A stretch of 64,000 nt of DNA, taken from assembly GCF_951805225.1 (NCBI RefSeq), contig NZ_OX638201.1, forward strand, positions 5,456,001 through 5,520,000, written 5' to 3'. Positions 24,228 through 33,408 of the stretch are shown in pieces (the first letter of the stretch is position 1; each line of letters begins with the position of its first letter). A model generated the notes under the pieces. The model was given only the letters and a program-made list of their open reading frames with translations. It ran no database searches and was not told the DNA's origin. The stretch comes from an uncultured Flavobacterium sp. (GTDB lineage Bacteria; Bacteroidota; Bacteroidia; Flavobacteriales; Flavobacteriaceae). The translations under genes were made by a program, and so were the position numbers.

Positions 24228-25034
24228 TTATTTAGAAATTAAAGAAGATGGAACTACGCCGAATTTCTTCTTAAATGAAAATGAAAAATGCGAAAGATCT
24301 TCAAAACCAACGCCTATATAGACTTCAGATGGCGGTGTTCCTTGACTAATTAAATAATAAGCTTCCTGAAGTCTTTTGTTTAAGAGCCATTTTCCGGGTG
24401 TTTGTTGAAATACTTTTTCGAAATCTCTTTTAAAAGTGGCTAAGCTTCTTCCGGTTAAATATGCAAAACGATTAAGATGCACGTTAAAATGGAAATTTTT
24501 ATTCATAAAAGCTTCTAGATCCATTTTGCCGGGTTCGCTAAAATCAAATAAAATATCTTTTAATTCCGGATTTACTTTAATTAATAGATGAACTGCTTCT
24601 TTTATTTTTAAGTTAAAAAGAGTTTCGTTGTCTTCTTGTTTTACTTCAAGATAAGATATAAGTGATTCCATGAAGGATTTGTATAGCGGATTTGGTGCTA
24701 ATATAATCATGGTTTCAGAATTTGTTTTTTTGTTGATTTTGAAATCGTATTCTTTGCTTATTTCGCGAAGAATCTCCTGATCCAGAAAAAGAGATATTGT
24801 TTTGAATTCGCCTCCTTCAGGTGGAATTTTGGTGAATTTTGCTAGATTATTTCTTTTGCTGAAGCGAAAATCTCCCGCTTTTGTGAGATAGGTGTTTTTG
24901 CTATCTGAAGCGGTCATTTCTCCTGAAATCTGGTAGCTAAAGACGTGTTCTGGTATAAAATGCTCGCCTTCACGACTGCGTGCGTAATAGCAGGAGTAAA
25001 GTATTTGAGGTTTTGTATTTGTTTTTGCAGTCAT
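24228..25034 (-). CDS. AraC family transcriptional regulator
   Basis: This 268-aa protein has a C-terminal double helix-turn-helix domain (about residues 165-265). Helices read 'LNRFAYLTGRSLATFKRDFEKVF' and 'PSEVYIGVGFEDLSHFSFSFKKKFGVVPS', the AraC signature. The N-terminal part (about 160 aa) has a cupin-like or ligand-binding look with no recognised ligand motif. It lies downstream of the aldehyde dehydrogenase gene on the same strand, with a terminator between them. It may control that gene. Confidence 0.9.
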   Translation of the reverse strand: MTAKTNTKPQILYSCYYARSREGEHFIPEHVFSYQISGEMTASDSKNTYLTKAGDFRFSKRNNLAKFTKIPPEGGEFKTISLFLDQEILREISKEYDFKINKKTNSETMIILAPNPLYKSFMESLISYLEVKQEDNETLFNLKIKEAVHLLIKVNPELKDILFDFSEPGKMDLEAFMNKNFHFNVHLNRFAYLTGRSLATFKRDFEKVFQQTPGKWLLNKRLQEAYYLISQGTPPSEVYIGVGFEDLSHFSFSFKKKFGVVPSSLISK

Positions 25035-25046
25035 AATTGTAAAGTT

Positions 25047-25091
25047 ACAAAAAGATCCGGAAAATCTTTTTGTGTAAAGATATCCGGATCT
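25047..25091 (-). terminator. Intrinsic terminator of the aldehyde dehydrogenase gene
   Basis: On the minus strand AGATCCGG (25091-25084) pairs with CCGGATCT (25060-25053), the inner arms also pair, and a TTTTT run follows. It sits just 13 bp before the AraC start codon, so it may also set the level of read-through into that gene. Confidence 0.75.
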
Positions 25092-25104
25092 GTAAGTTTT
25101 GTTT

Positions 25105-26520
25105 TTATTGAATTAATGCTCTTGGTTCAAGATATGCTTCAAGTCCAAGAACTCCGAATTCTCTGCCGATTCCTGATTGTTTAAATCCGCCAAAAGGAGC
25201 CATTGGATCATGTCCGATTCCGTTTATCTGAACGCGTCCTGCATTAATTTGTGAAGCAACTTTGTGAGCTCTTTCTTTGTTTGATGAGCTTACATAAGCT
25301 TGTAGTCCGTAAGTGGTGTCATTGGCTATTTCAATTGCTTCTTCTTCTGTTTTATAAGTGATAATAGATAAAACAGGGCCAAATATTTCTTCTCTTGCAA
25401 TGCGCATTTGGTTGTTTACATGGATAAAAACGGTTGGTTTTACGAAATTTCCTTTTTCTAGTCCTTCAGGTTTTCCTAAGCCGCCAACAAGAATTTCTGC
25501 GCCTTCATTTATTCCTGTTTTGATGTAATCCTGAACGCGATCATATTGTTTGTTACTAACCATTGGTCCAACTGCTGTTGTTTCGTTTTTTGGGTCGCCA
25601 ACAATTGTTTTTGAAACTATTTCTTTAACAAGGGTTTTGACTTCTTCAAGTTTATTTTCGGGAACTAATAATCTTGTTCCTGCAATGCAGGCTTGTCCGT
25701 TGTTCATGTAAGCGGCAATTATAGCTAACGGAATTGCTTCTGAAAAATTGGCGTCGTCCAAAATGATATTTGGCGATTTTCCACCAAGTTCAAGTGTAAC
25801 ACGTTTCATGGTATTAATGGCTTCTGTGGCAATAATTTTTCCGACAGTAGTTGATCCTGTGAAAGAAATTTTTGCAATATCCGGATTGCGACTTATTTCG
25901 GCTCCGACAACTTCGCCAAGTCCGTTTACGATATTAAAAACTCCTTTTGGAAGTTCTGCTTCATGAAGGCATTCTGTGATTAATTGGGTTTGTTGTGCGC
26001 TCATTTCGCTTGGTTTTATAACCGTTGTGCATCCTGCTACAATTGCAGTTGATAATTTACTGCATATGAATCCGTTACTTGAATTCCATGGAATAATAAT
26101 TCCCACAACTCCCAGCGGCGCCATTTGAACTTCAGATTCTCCCATTTTTTTAGTAAAATCATAAGTGTTTAATAGGTTAATCGCAGAGTCAAAACCTTTC
26201 AGTATATATTCAAAGCTTATTGTTGAAAATTGCAATGTTCCTCCGTATTCTTCAACCATTACATTTATAAAGTCGGTTTTTCTTTTCTCGATAGCTATTT
26301 TTATGTTTTGCAAGTATTGAATTCTTTCTGCAACGGTAGTTTTTGAGAAGGTTTTGAAAGCTGCTTTGGCTGCATTTGTAGCATTTTGGGTATCTTCTTT
26401 GTTCCCTAAAAGGACTCTTCCTAGTTTTTCATTTGTTGTTGGGCTTATTAGGTCGAAATATTCTTGTCCTTGCGGAGTAACGAATTCTCCATTAATGTAG
26501 ATTTTGTCTATTGTTTTCAT
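25105..26520 (-). CDS. NAD(P)-dependent aldehyde dehydrogenase family protein
   Basis: This 471-aa enzyme oxidises an aldehyde to the acid. The catalytic Cys278 is in 'NNGQACIAGTRLL', the general-base Glu in 'TLELGGKSPN', and the nucleotide-binding region includes 'PWNSSNGFICSKLSTAIVAGCTTVIKPSE' and 'ISFTGSTTVG'. The C-terminus has 'EEIFGPVLSI' and 'PFGGFKQSGIGRE'. The substrate cannot be told from the sequence. The adjacent AraC gene downstream is a candidate regulator. Confidence 0.93.
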   Translation of the reverse strand: MKTIDKIYINGEFVTPQGQEYFDLISPTTNEKLGRVLLGNKEDTQNATNAAKAAFKTFSKTTVAERIQYLQNIKIAIEKRKTDFINVMVEEYGGTLQFSTISFEYILKGFDSAINLLNTYDFTKKMGESEVQMAPLGVVGIIIPWNSSNGFICSKLSTAIVAGCTTVIKPSEMSAQQTQLITECLHEAELPKGVFNIVNGLGEVVGAEISRNPDIAKISFTGSTTVGKIIATEAINTMKRVTLELGGKSPNIILDDANFSEAIPLAIIAAYMNNGQACIAGTRLLVPENKLEEVKTLVKEIVSKTIVGDPKNETTAVGPMVSNKQYDRVQDYIKTGINEGAEILVGGLGKPEGLEKGNFVKPTVFIHVNNQMRIAREEIFGPVLSIITYKTEEEAIEIANDTTYGLQAYVSSSNKERAHKVASQINAGRVQINGIGHDPMAPFGGFKQSGIGREFGVLGLEAYLEPRALIQ

Positions 26521-26659
26521 GTTGTATTGTATTATGATTTTTATTTGACAAATTTCTATATTAATTAGCGCTTCTGTTTTGTTGAAAAGCTCAGATGTAC
26601 TTTGTTAAAAAGCTCACGTAATTTTTTTTAAACGGAACAAGTGGATGATATTTATATAT

Positions 26660-26690
26660 AAAAAAAGCCTTTCAAACGAAAGGCTTTTGG
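26660..26690 (-). terminator. Intrinsic terminator of the universal stress protein gene
   Basis: AAAGCCTTTC/GAAAGGCTTT stem with a 4-nt loop; on the minus strand a long T-run follows. Confidence 0.88.
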
Positions 26691-26726
26691 TGAGAATAAG
26701 AGATTTTGTCTTTGTAGAATATTTGC

Positions 26727-27551
26727 TTAAATCTTAAAAGTAACAACGGGTTTTATGGTATGATTTACTAATCCTTCGCTGATACTTCCGTTGAAAAAAT
26801 GAGCAAAACCAGTTCTTCCGTGAGTACACATCCCGATAATATCAGCATTAATACTGTTGGCGAAATTGATGATTCCTTTTTCGATATTAGTGTCGTTATA
26901 GATGTGAGTGGTGTAATTTGTAAGATTAAATTCAGCTGTAAAATTATCCATAGCTTTTTGGATAACGTGAGTTGGTTTAAAGCTATTTGGAGTGCAAATT
27001 GTAACTAAATGAATTTTTGATTCAAAGAATTTAGTGAAGTTCAAAAGTTTTTCGAAAGGTTTTTTAGTTTCTTCAGAAAAATCAGAGGCAAAAACGATAT
27101 TTCCAACTTTGAAATCTGTAATGTCTTTTTTGATTACCAAAACTGGAATATCAGAATTACGCACTACTTTTTCAGTATTTGAGCCTATTAAAAGTTCTTC
27201 AATTCCAGAAGAACCATGTGATCCCATTATGATTAAATCAACTTCATAATCTTTGCTTACCTGAGTAATTCCATGAATTGGCTTGTCCATTTTCACGATT
27301 TCAGTTACTTTTATTCCGTCAAGATAAGGTTTTGATGAAATTTCGTCCAGCATTTCGTTTGCCTTTTTCATGAAAAGCATGGTTTCTGGAATGCTCGCGC
27401 CGCCTAAAATTGCATCATTCATTTGATGTGGTAATTCAAGCATGTGTAAAATGATAATTTCCGAATCGTTTTTTTGGGCGATTTTTGCAGCAACTTTCAA
27501 GGCGTCTTCTGCATGTTCTGAGAAGTCGGTAGGTACTAGAATTCGTTTCAT
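26727..27551 (-). CDS. Universal stress protein, two UspA domains
   Basis: This 274-aa cytoplasmic protein is a tandem of two UspA folds. The first starts 'MKRILVPTDFSEHAEDALKVA' and ends with the ATP-binding motif 'GSHGSSGIEELLIGSNTEKV'. The second runs from 'GNIVFASDFSEETKKPF' to 'CTHGRTGFAHFFNGSISEGL'. Both retain the G-x-G/S-type nucleotide loop (GSHGS, CTHGR). Usp proteins accumulate under starvation or respiratory stress. It is monocistronic. Confidence 0.93.
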   Translation of the reverse strand: MKRILVPTDFSEHAEDALKVAAKIAQKNDSEIIILHMLELPHQMNDAILGGASIPETMLFMKKANEMLDEISSKPYLDGIKVTEIVKMDKPIHGITQVSKDYEVDLIIMGSHGSSGIEELLIGSNTEKVVRNSDIPVLVIKKDITDFKVGNIVFASDFSEETKKPFEKLLNFTKFFESKIHLVTICTPNSFKPTHVIQKAMDNFTAEFNLTNYTTHIYNDTNIEKGIINFANSINADIIGMCTHGRTGFAHFFNGSISEGLVNHTIKPVVTFKI

Positions 27552-27638
27552 GATTCTTAAGGGGTTAAATAATGTGAAATTCCGTTATTTTAATGCTCTT
27601 ATAAAGATAAGAAATATTTTTAGAGCAATCTATTTATT

Positions 27639-27666
27639 TTGATTTATAAAAAAAACACTATATTTG
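27639..27666 (+). promoter_or_regulatory. Putative promoter of the rimP-nusA-infB operon
   Basis: TTG at 27639-27641 and TATATTTG at 27659-27666, 17 bp apart, lie about 60 bp before the rimP start codon. Confidence 0.6.
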
Positions 27667-27728
27667 CACCGTTATTTATTAAAATCTAAATAATGAGGGG
27701 ACTAAGTGTCCCCTCTTTTTATAAAATT

Positions 27729-28193
27729 ATGACATTTAAAGAAAAAGTAAACGGATTAATTACAGAAGCTCTTCTGGAAAAACCATCAATCTTTTTGATT
27801 GATCTGGCTATTTCTGACTCTTTTAAAATTAGTGTTGGCTTAGACGGAGATAATGGAGTGGCGCTGCAGGATTGTATCGATATTAGTCGTGCAGTCGAGA
27901 ATAATCTGGATCGTGAAGAACAGGATTTTTCGCTTGAAGTAGCATCGGTTGGAGTAGGATCACCATTGAAATTGATAAGACAATACAAGAAAAATATTGG
28001 TAGAACGTTGATTGTTACTACAAATAATGAAAAAATTGAGGCAGAATTAGTGGAAGCTAACGATGTTTTTATAATTTTGTCTTGGAAAGCAAGAGAACCG
28101 AAAAAAGTAGGAAAAGGAAAAGAAACAGTTCAAAAAGAGCAACAAATACCTTATACAGAAATTAAAGAGGCAATTGTTACAGTAACATTTTAA
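27729..28193 (+). CDS. rimP: Ribosome maturation factor RimP
   Basis: RimP helps mature the 30S subunit. The 154-aa product has the conserved 'LEVASVGVGSPL' (the family's 'EVSSPG..RPL' region) and the N-terminal alpha/beta domain. The start is the ATG before 'TFKEKVNG'; a further in-frame ATG 12 codons upstream sits within the leader and adds residues unlike the family. It heads the rimP-nusA-infB operon, the standard order, with nusA 13 bp downstream. Confidence 0.95.
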   Translation: MTFKEKVNGLITEALLEKPSIFLIDLAISDSFKISVGLDGDNGVALQDCIDISRAVENNLDREEQDFSLEVASVGVGSPLKLIRQYKKNIGRTLIVTTNNEKIEAELVEANDVFIILSWKAREPKKVGKGKETVQKEQQIPYTEIKEAIVTVTF

Positions 28194-28206
28194 TTAAAGA
28201 ATTCGC

Positions 28207-29454
28207 ATGGAAAATTTAGCATTAATCGATTCATTCTCAGAGTTTAAAGATAATAAACTTATTGATCGTGTAACGCTTATGGCAATTTTAGAGGACGTGT
28301 TTAGAAATGCATTGAAGAAAAAATACGGTTCTGATGATAACTTCGATATTATTATTAATCCTGATAAGGGAGATATGGAAATATGGAGAAGAAGAGTAAT
28401 TGTTGCTGATGAAGATCTTGATTTTGAAAATGAAGAAATTACATTGACAGAAGCTAGAATGATCGAAGCGGATTTTGAAATTGGTGAAGAAGTTTCTGAA
28501 GAAGTTAAATTGATTGATTTAGGACGAAGAGCGATTTTAGCTTTACGTCAAAACTTAATATCTAAAATTCACGAACACGATAATACAAATCTTTACAAGC
28601 AATTTAAAGATATTATCGGTGATATTTATACTGCCGAAGTGCACCATGTTCGCCCTAGAGTTGTTATCTTAGTTGATGATGAAGGGAACGAAATTGTACT
28701 TCCGAAAGAAAAACAAATTCCGTCTGATTTTTTCCGTAAAGGAGATAATGTACGTGGAATCATTGAAAGCGTTGAATTAAAAGGAAACAAACCTCAAATT
28801 ATTATGTCTAGAACTTCTGAGAAGTTTTTAGAGAAATTATTTGAACAAGAAATTCCTGAAGTTTTCGACGGATTAATTACTGTTAAAAATGTAGTTCGTA
28901 TTCCTGGTGAAAAAGCAAAAGTAGCGGTAGATTCTTATGATGATAGAATCGATCCTGTTGGAGCTTGTGTTGGTATGAAGGGATCTCGTATTCACGGAAT
29001 TGTTCGTGAGTTAGGAAACGAAAATATCGACGTTATCAACTATACAAACAACATTCAATTGTTTATTACAAGAGCATTAAGCCCTGCAAAAGTTTCTTCA
29101 ATTAAAATTGATGAAGAAAACAAAAGAGCTGAAGTATTCTTGAAATTAGAAGAAGTATCTAAAGCAATTGGTAGAGGAGGTCACAATATTAAATTAGCAG
29201 GTCAGCTTACAGGCTATGAGCTGGATGTTATTAGAGAAGGTGATGTTGCTAGTGGTGAAGATGATGACGTTGAATTAACTGAGTTTTCAGATGAAATTGA
29301 AGGCTGGGTTATCGAAGAATTTGCAAAAATTGGTTTAGATACAGCTAGAAGTATCTTAAAACAAGAAGTAGAAGATTTAGTAAGAAGAACAGATTTAGAA
29401 GAGGAAACAATTCTTGATGTTATGAAAATACTAAAAGAAGAGTTTGATAGCTAG
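28207..29454 (+). CDS. nusA: Transcription termination/antitermination factor NusA
   Basis: NusA binds RNA polymerase and nascent RNA to control pausing, termination and antitermination. The 415-aa protein has the N-terminal polymerase-binding domain, an S1 domain, and KH domains with 'DPVGACVGMKGSRIHGIVRELGNENID' and 'KAIGRGGHNIKLAGQLTG'. It ends soon after the KH2 region and lacks the long acidic repeats of the E. coli protein, as usual outside Proteobacteria. It is the second gene in the operon. Confidence 0.97.
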   Translation: MENLALIDSFSEFKDNKLIDRVTLMAILEDVFRNALKKKYGSDDNFDIIINPDKGDMEIWRRRVIVADEDLDFENEEITLTEARMIEADFEIGEEVSEEVKLIDLGRRAILALRQNLISKIHEHDNTNLYKQFKDIIGDIYTAEVHHVRPRVVILVDDEGNEIVLPKEKQIPSDFFRKGDNVRGIIESVELKGNKPQIIMSRTSEKFLEKLFEQEIPEVFDGLITVKNVVRIPGEKAKVAVDSYDDRIDPVGACVGMKGSRIHGIVRELGNENIDVINYTNNIQLFITRALSPAKVSSIKIDEENKRAEVFLKLEEVSKAIGRGGHNIKLAGQLTGYELDVIREGDVASGEDDDVELTEFSDEIEGWVIEEFAKIGLDTARSILKQEVEDLVRRTDLEEETILDVMKILKEEFDS

Positions 29455-29502
29455 TTATCTGCTCTAACAACACAACGAAAAAGGTAATAATAAAAAGGTT
29501 AT

Positions 29503-32391
29503 ATGTCTGAAGAGAGAGTAATAAGAATAAACAAGGTTTTAAGGGAATTAAATATTTCGTTAGAAAGAGCTGTTGATTATCTAAAAGATAAGGGAATTGC
29601 TATTGATGCAAATCCAAATGCAAAAATTTCTGATAGCGAATTTAATATCCTACAAAGCCAATTTGCGGGCGATAAGGGGAATAAGGAAGCTTCTAAAGAG
29701 GTAGGAGAAGAGAAAAGAAAAGAAAAAGAAGCATTACGTGTTGAACGTGAGAAAGAAATTGAGGATAAACGCAGACAAGACGAGGAACGCCAAAAGCAAC
29801 AAGAGGTTATAAAAGCGAGAGCTGTTGTAACTGGACCTGTTCAAGTTGGTAAAATTGATTTAAATCCAAAGAAACCTGCAGTTGTTTCTACTCCTCCTAT
29901 TGTTGAGGAACCAGTTAAGGCTGAAGAACCAAAAGTAGTTGTTGCTCCAACTCAACCAGAAAAACCTGTTCAAAAAGAAGTTGTACAGCCTGAGCCGATA
30001 GTGGCTCCTGTAGTTTCTGAAGAGAAAAAGGTAGAAAAACCTATTATTACAGAGAAAAAAGAAGTAAAAGTGGAAGCTCCTAAAGTAGCACCAGAACCTG
30101 TTATTTCGACAGATCCTACAACTGCTGAGGAAACTATCACTACTCAATATCAAAAATTATCTGGAACTACTCTTACTGGGCAAACAATTGATTTATCTCA
30201 ATTTAATAAGCCTAAGAAAAAGAAAGAAGATCCAAAGATAACTCCTAATAAACCGGGAGCTCCTGGGGCAAATAATAATAACGCTAATAAAAATAAGCGT
30301 AAGAGAATTGCTCCTAAGCCTGGAACTCCGGGTGCGCCAAAACCTGCAACAGGTAATGCGCCGGGAACTCCAAACCCAAATAAAATTACACCTAATACCG
30401 GTGGTGGTGGATTTAATGCTAACAGAAGTGCAAGACCTGGTTTTGTAAAAGGAAACCGTCCTGCAATTGTAGCTAAAGTTGAGCCTACTGAAGAGGAAGT
30501 AAAAAACCAAATTAGAGAGACTCTTGAAAAACTTCAAGGTAAAGGTGGAAAATCAAAAGCTGCTAAATACAGAAGAGATAAAAGAGATACGCACCGTCAG
30601 AAATCTGATGAAGAGCAAAGAGCACTTGACGAAGGAAGTAAAACTATTAAAGTTACTGAGTTTGTTACTGTAGGTGAAATTGCAATCATGATGGATGTGC
30701 CGATTACTAAAGTAATTGGAACTTGTATGTCTCTTGGTATCATGGTTACCATGAACCAACGTCTGGATGCTGAAACATTAACTATCGTTGCCGATGAATT
30801 TGGTTATGAAGTTGAGTTTATCACAGTTGATATTGAAGAAGCAATTGAAGTTGTTGAAGATAAAGAAGAAGACTTAGTAGTAAGAGCACCAATTGTTACT
30901 GTAATGGGTCACGTCGATCACGGTAAAACATCTTTACTGGATTATATCCGTAAAGAAAATGTTATCGCTGGTGAGTCTGGAGGTATTACACAGCACATTG
31001 GAGCATACGGAGTAACTTTGGATAATGGTCAAAAAATTGCATTTTTAGATACACCGGGTCACGAGGCGTTTACCGCGATGCGTGCACGTGGAGCTCAAGT
31101 TACAGATATCGCTATTATTGTTGTAGCGGCGGATGATGATATCATGCCACAAACAAAAGAGGCAATCTCTCACGCACAAGCTGCAGGAGTGCCAATTATA
31201 TTTGCAATCAATAAAATTGATAAACCAAATGCGAATGTTGAGAAAATCAAAGAACGTTTGGCTAGTATGAATTTACTTGTTGAAGATTGGGGTGGAAAAA
31301 TTCAGTCACATGATATTTCTGCAAAAGTTGGAACAGGAGTAAAAGAATTATTAGAAAAAGTTTTATTAGAAGCTGAAATTTTAGATTTAAAATCGAATCC
31401 AAATAAAGCGGCGCAGGGAACTGTAGTTGAGGCTTTCTTAGATAAAGGAAAAGGATATGTTTCTACAATCTTAGTTCAACACGGAACTTTAAGAGTTGGA
31501 GATTATATGTTGGCAGGAAAACATCATGGTAAAATTAAAGCTATGCATGATGAACGTGGACATATTGTTAAAGAAGCTGGTCCATCGACTCCTGTATCTG
31601 TTTTGGGTCTTGACGGAGCTGCAACTGCAGGTGATAAGTTTAATGTTTTTGAAGACGAAAAAGAAGCAAAACAAATTGCATCAAAACGTTCTCAATTAAT
31701 GCGTGAACAATCTGTACGTACACAAAGACATATTACGCTTGACGAAATTGGTCGTCGTATTGCTCTTGGTCAGTTTAAAGAATTGAACGTAATCCTTAAA
31801 GGAGACGTTGATGGATCTGTTGAAGCATTATCAGATTCGTTCTCTAAACTTTCTACTGAAGAAATTCAAATTAATATTATCCATAAAGGTGTTGGAGCAA
31901 TTACTGAAACTGATGTTATGTTGGCTTCTGCTTCTGATGCGATCATTATCGGATTTAACGTTCGTCCTGCTGGAAATGCGAGACAACTTGCAGATAAAGA
32001 AGAAATCGATATCCGTTACTATTCTATTATCTATGCTGCTATCGATGACTTGAAAGATGCGATGGAAGGAATGTTAGCTCCTGAGATGAAAGAAGAAATT
32101 TTAGGAACAGCTGAAATTCGTGAGATTTTCAAAATTTCTAAAGTTGGTTCTATTGCAGGATGTATGGTTATGGATGGTAAAATCATGAGATCTTCTAAAA
32201 TTAGAGTTATTAGAGATGGAGTAGTGGTGCATACAGGAGAACTTGTTGCATTGAAACGTTTCAAAGACGATGTTAAAGAAGTTTCTAAGGGTTATGATTG
32301 TGGTATCCAGATTAAAGGTTACAATGACATTGAAGAAAGAGATGTTATTGAGGCGTACCATGAAGTTGCTATCAAGAAAAAATTGAAATAA
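29503..32391 (+). CDS. infB: Translation initiation factor IF-2
   Basis: IF-2 is the GTPase that brings fMet-tRNA to the ribosome. The 962-aa protein has an N-terminal IF2_N segment, a long low-complexity Pro/Lys/Glu/Val-rich and then Gly/Asn/Pro-rich linker (about residues 50-330), a second IF2_N-like part, and the G domain with G1 'GHVDHGKTSL', G3 'DTPGHEAF' and G4 'NKID'. Domains II-IV follow to the C-terminus. It is the last gene of the rimP-nusA-infB operon, with a terminator just after. Confidence 0.98.
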   Translation: MSEERVIRINKVLRELNISLERAVDYLKDKGIAIDANPNAKISDSEFNILQSQFAGDKGNKEASKEVGEEKRKEKEALRVEREKEIEDKRRQDEERQKQQEVIKARAVVTGPVQVGKIDLNPKKPAVVSTPPIVEEPVKAEEPKVVVAPTQPEKPVQKEVVQPEPIVAPVVSEEKKVEKPIITEKKEVKVEAPKVAPEPVISTDPTTAEETITTQYQKLSGTTLTGQTIDLSQFNKPKKKKEDPKITPNKPGAPGANNNNANKNKRKRIAPKPGTPGAPKPATGNAPGTPNPNKITPNTGGGGFNANRSARPGFVKGNRPAIVAKVEPTEEEVKNQIRETLEKLQGKGGKSKAAKYRRDKRDTHRQKSDEEQRALDEGSKTIKVTEFVTVGEIAIMMDVPITKVIGTCMSLGIMVTMNQRLDAETLTIVADEFGYEVEFITVDIEEAIEVVEDKEEDLVVRAPIVTVMGHVDHGKTSLLDYIRKENVIAGESGGITQHIGAYGVTLDNGQKIAFLDTPGHEAFTAMRARGAQVTDIAIIVVAADDDIMPQTKEAISHAQAAGVPIIFAINKIDKPNANVEKIKERLASMNLLVEDWGGKIQSHDISAKVGTGVKELLEKVLLEAEILDLKSNPNKAAQGTVVEAFLDKGKGYVSTILVQHGTLRVGDYMLAGKHHGKIKAMHDERGHIVKEAGPSTPVSVLGLDGAATAGDKFNVFEDEKEAKQIASKRSQLMREQSVRTQRHITLDEIGRRIALGQFKELNVILKGDVDGSVEALSDSFSKLSTEEIQINIIHKGVGAITETDVMLASASDAIIIGFNVRPAGNARQLADKEEIDIRYYSIIYAAIDDLKDAMEGMLAPEMKEEILGTAEIREIFKISKVGSIAGCMVMDGKIMRSSKIRVIRDGVVVHTGELVALKRFKDDVKEVSKGYDCGIQIKGYNDIEERDVIEAYHEVAIKKKLK

Positions 32392-32409
32392 AATTGAAAT
32401 ACTTTTCAA

Positions 32410-32441
32410 ATAAAAAATCCCGAGCAATCGGGATTTTTTTG
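32410..32441 (+). terminator. Intrinsic terminator of the rimP-nusA-infB operon
   Basis: AAAAATCCCGA/TCGGGATTTTT hairpin with a short loop and T-run, 20 bp after the infB stop. Confidence 0.92.
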
Positions 32442-32508
32442 TTTATATGATTTTGGTTTTTTAAGAAGAATATGTGGTTTACGTAAAATTATTAGCAAGA
32501 GGAAGAAA

Positions 32509-33309
32509 TTAGTATTCTGTTTTATTTTCCAAAATATAATTTGATGGGGTTTTGCCTAGATTTTTTTTGAACATAAAAATAAATGCACTGGTTGTTTCGT
32601 ATCCTAAATCAAATGCAATTTCTTTTATGGATTGTTTTTCTCCTAGTCTTTTTATTGCCTCTAATAATTTTAATCTAATTCTCCAGTCGCTAAAACTCAT
32701 ACCTAGTTCTTTTATGAAAAGTCGGGATAAAGTTCGGCTGCTCATATAAGATAAATCAGCGAAATGTTCGATTGTTTCTTTATTTGCAACATCATTAATT
32801 AAAAGATCGATGATGTTTTTGAGTTTTGTGTGATTGCTTGTGGGTAAAAAAGTAGAACTTGGGTAAATTAGGGACAATTCATCCAGAAATACATCCATTA
32901 TTCTTCTTTGTGTAGGAGTTATGTTTTCATGATCTTCAAAAGAAATAATTTTAAACATTAACTGTTTTAGAAAAACTGAAATATCAAAAGAGAAACTAGT
33001 TGATGGCAGATCGTTCGTGTATGCTGGATCGATAAAAACACTATAAAGGTTTACGTCCTTTTGAAAAGATACCTGATGTTCAACTCCGCCTGCAATCCAT
33101 AATCCTTGTAGGGGATTTACAACCCAAATTTGATTTTCTACAACCACATTCATGACGCCACTTGTTGCATAAAGAAGTTGCGCTCGTGGATGCGAATGCA
33201 ATGAGCAAATAGCATCTGTAATTGTTTCGGTATATCCCACAACCGGAAGAGATGGATTTATTTGAAATCCAAGGTCAACAACAAGATATGTCTGATAATC
33301 GTTATTCAT
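32509..33309 (-). CDS. AraC family regulator with cupin-like sensor domain
   Basis: The product is about 266 aa. The N-terminal half has cupin-like strands ('ICSLHSHPRAQLLYATSGVM', 'VNPLQGLWIAGGVEHQV'), typical of AraC_N sensors. The C-terminal double HTH reads 'FADLSYMSSRTLSRLFIKELGMSF' and 'IKEIAFDLGYETTSAFIFMFKKNLGKTPS'. The start is placed at the ATG before 'NNDYQTY'; ten further residues are possible upstream. It is divergent from the MFS pump gene, with about 100 bp between starts, and probably controls it. Confidence 0.9.
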   Translation of the reverse strand: MNNDYQTYLVVDLGFQINPSLPVVGYTETITDAICSLHSHPRAQLLYATSGVMNVVVENQIWVVNPLQGLWIAGGVEHQVSFQKDVNLYSVFIDPAYTNDLPSTSFSFDISVFLKQLMFKIISFEDHENITPTQRRIMDVFLDELSLIYPSSTFLPTSNHTKLKNIIDLLINDVANKETIEHFADLSYMSSRTLSRLFIKELGMSFSDWRIRLKLLEAIKRLGEKQSIKEIAFDLGYETTSAFIFMFKKNLGKTPSNYILENKTEY

Positions 33310-33408
33310 TGTCCAAATGTAGTAATTCTGACAATACAATTTAATAGGATCTTTGTCAAAAATAAATTACTTATAATTTATTAGTGTTCAAAATTAAAAT
33401 AACAACGT

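Noticed and set aside
27693..27728. Upstream ATG extension for rimP
   Set aside because: The extra 12 residues fall in the mRNA leader and are unlike RimP N-termini.
29860..30537. Minus-strand ORFs inside infB
   Set aside because: They are Phe/Arg/Asn-rich translations of the low-complexity linker of IF-2 and not real genes.
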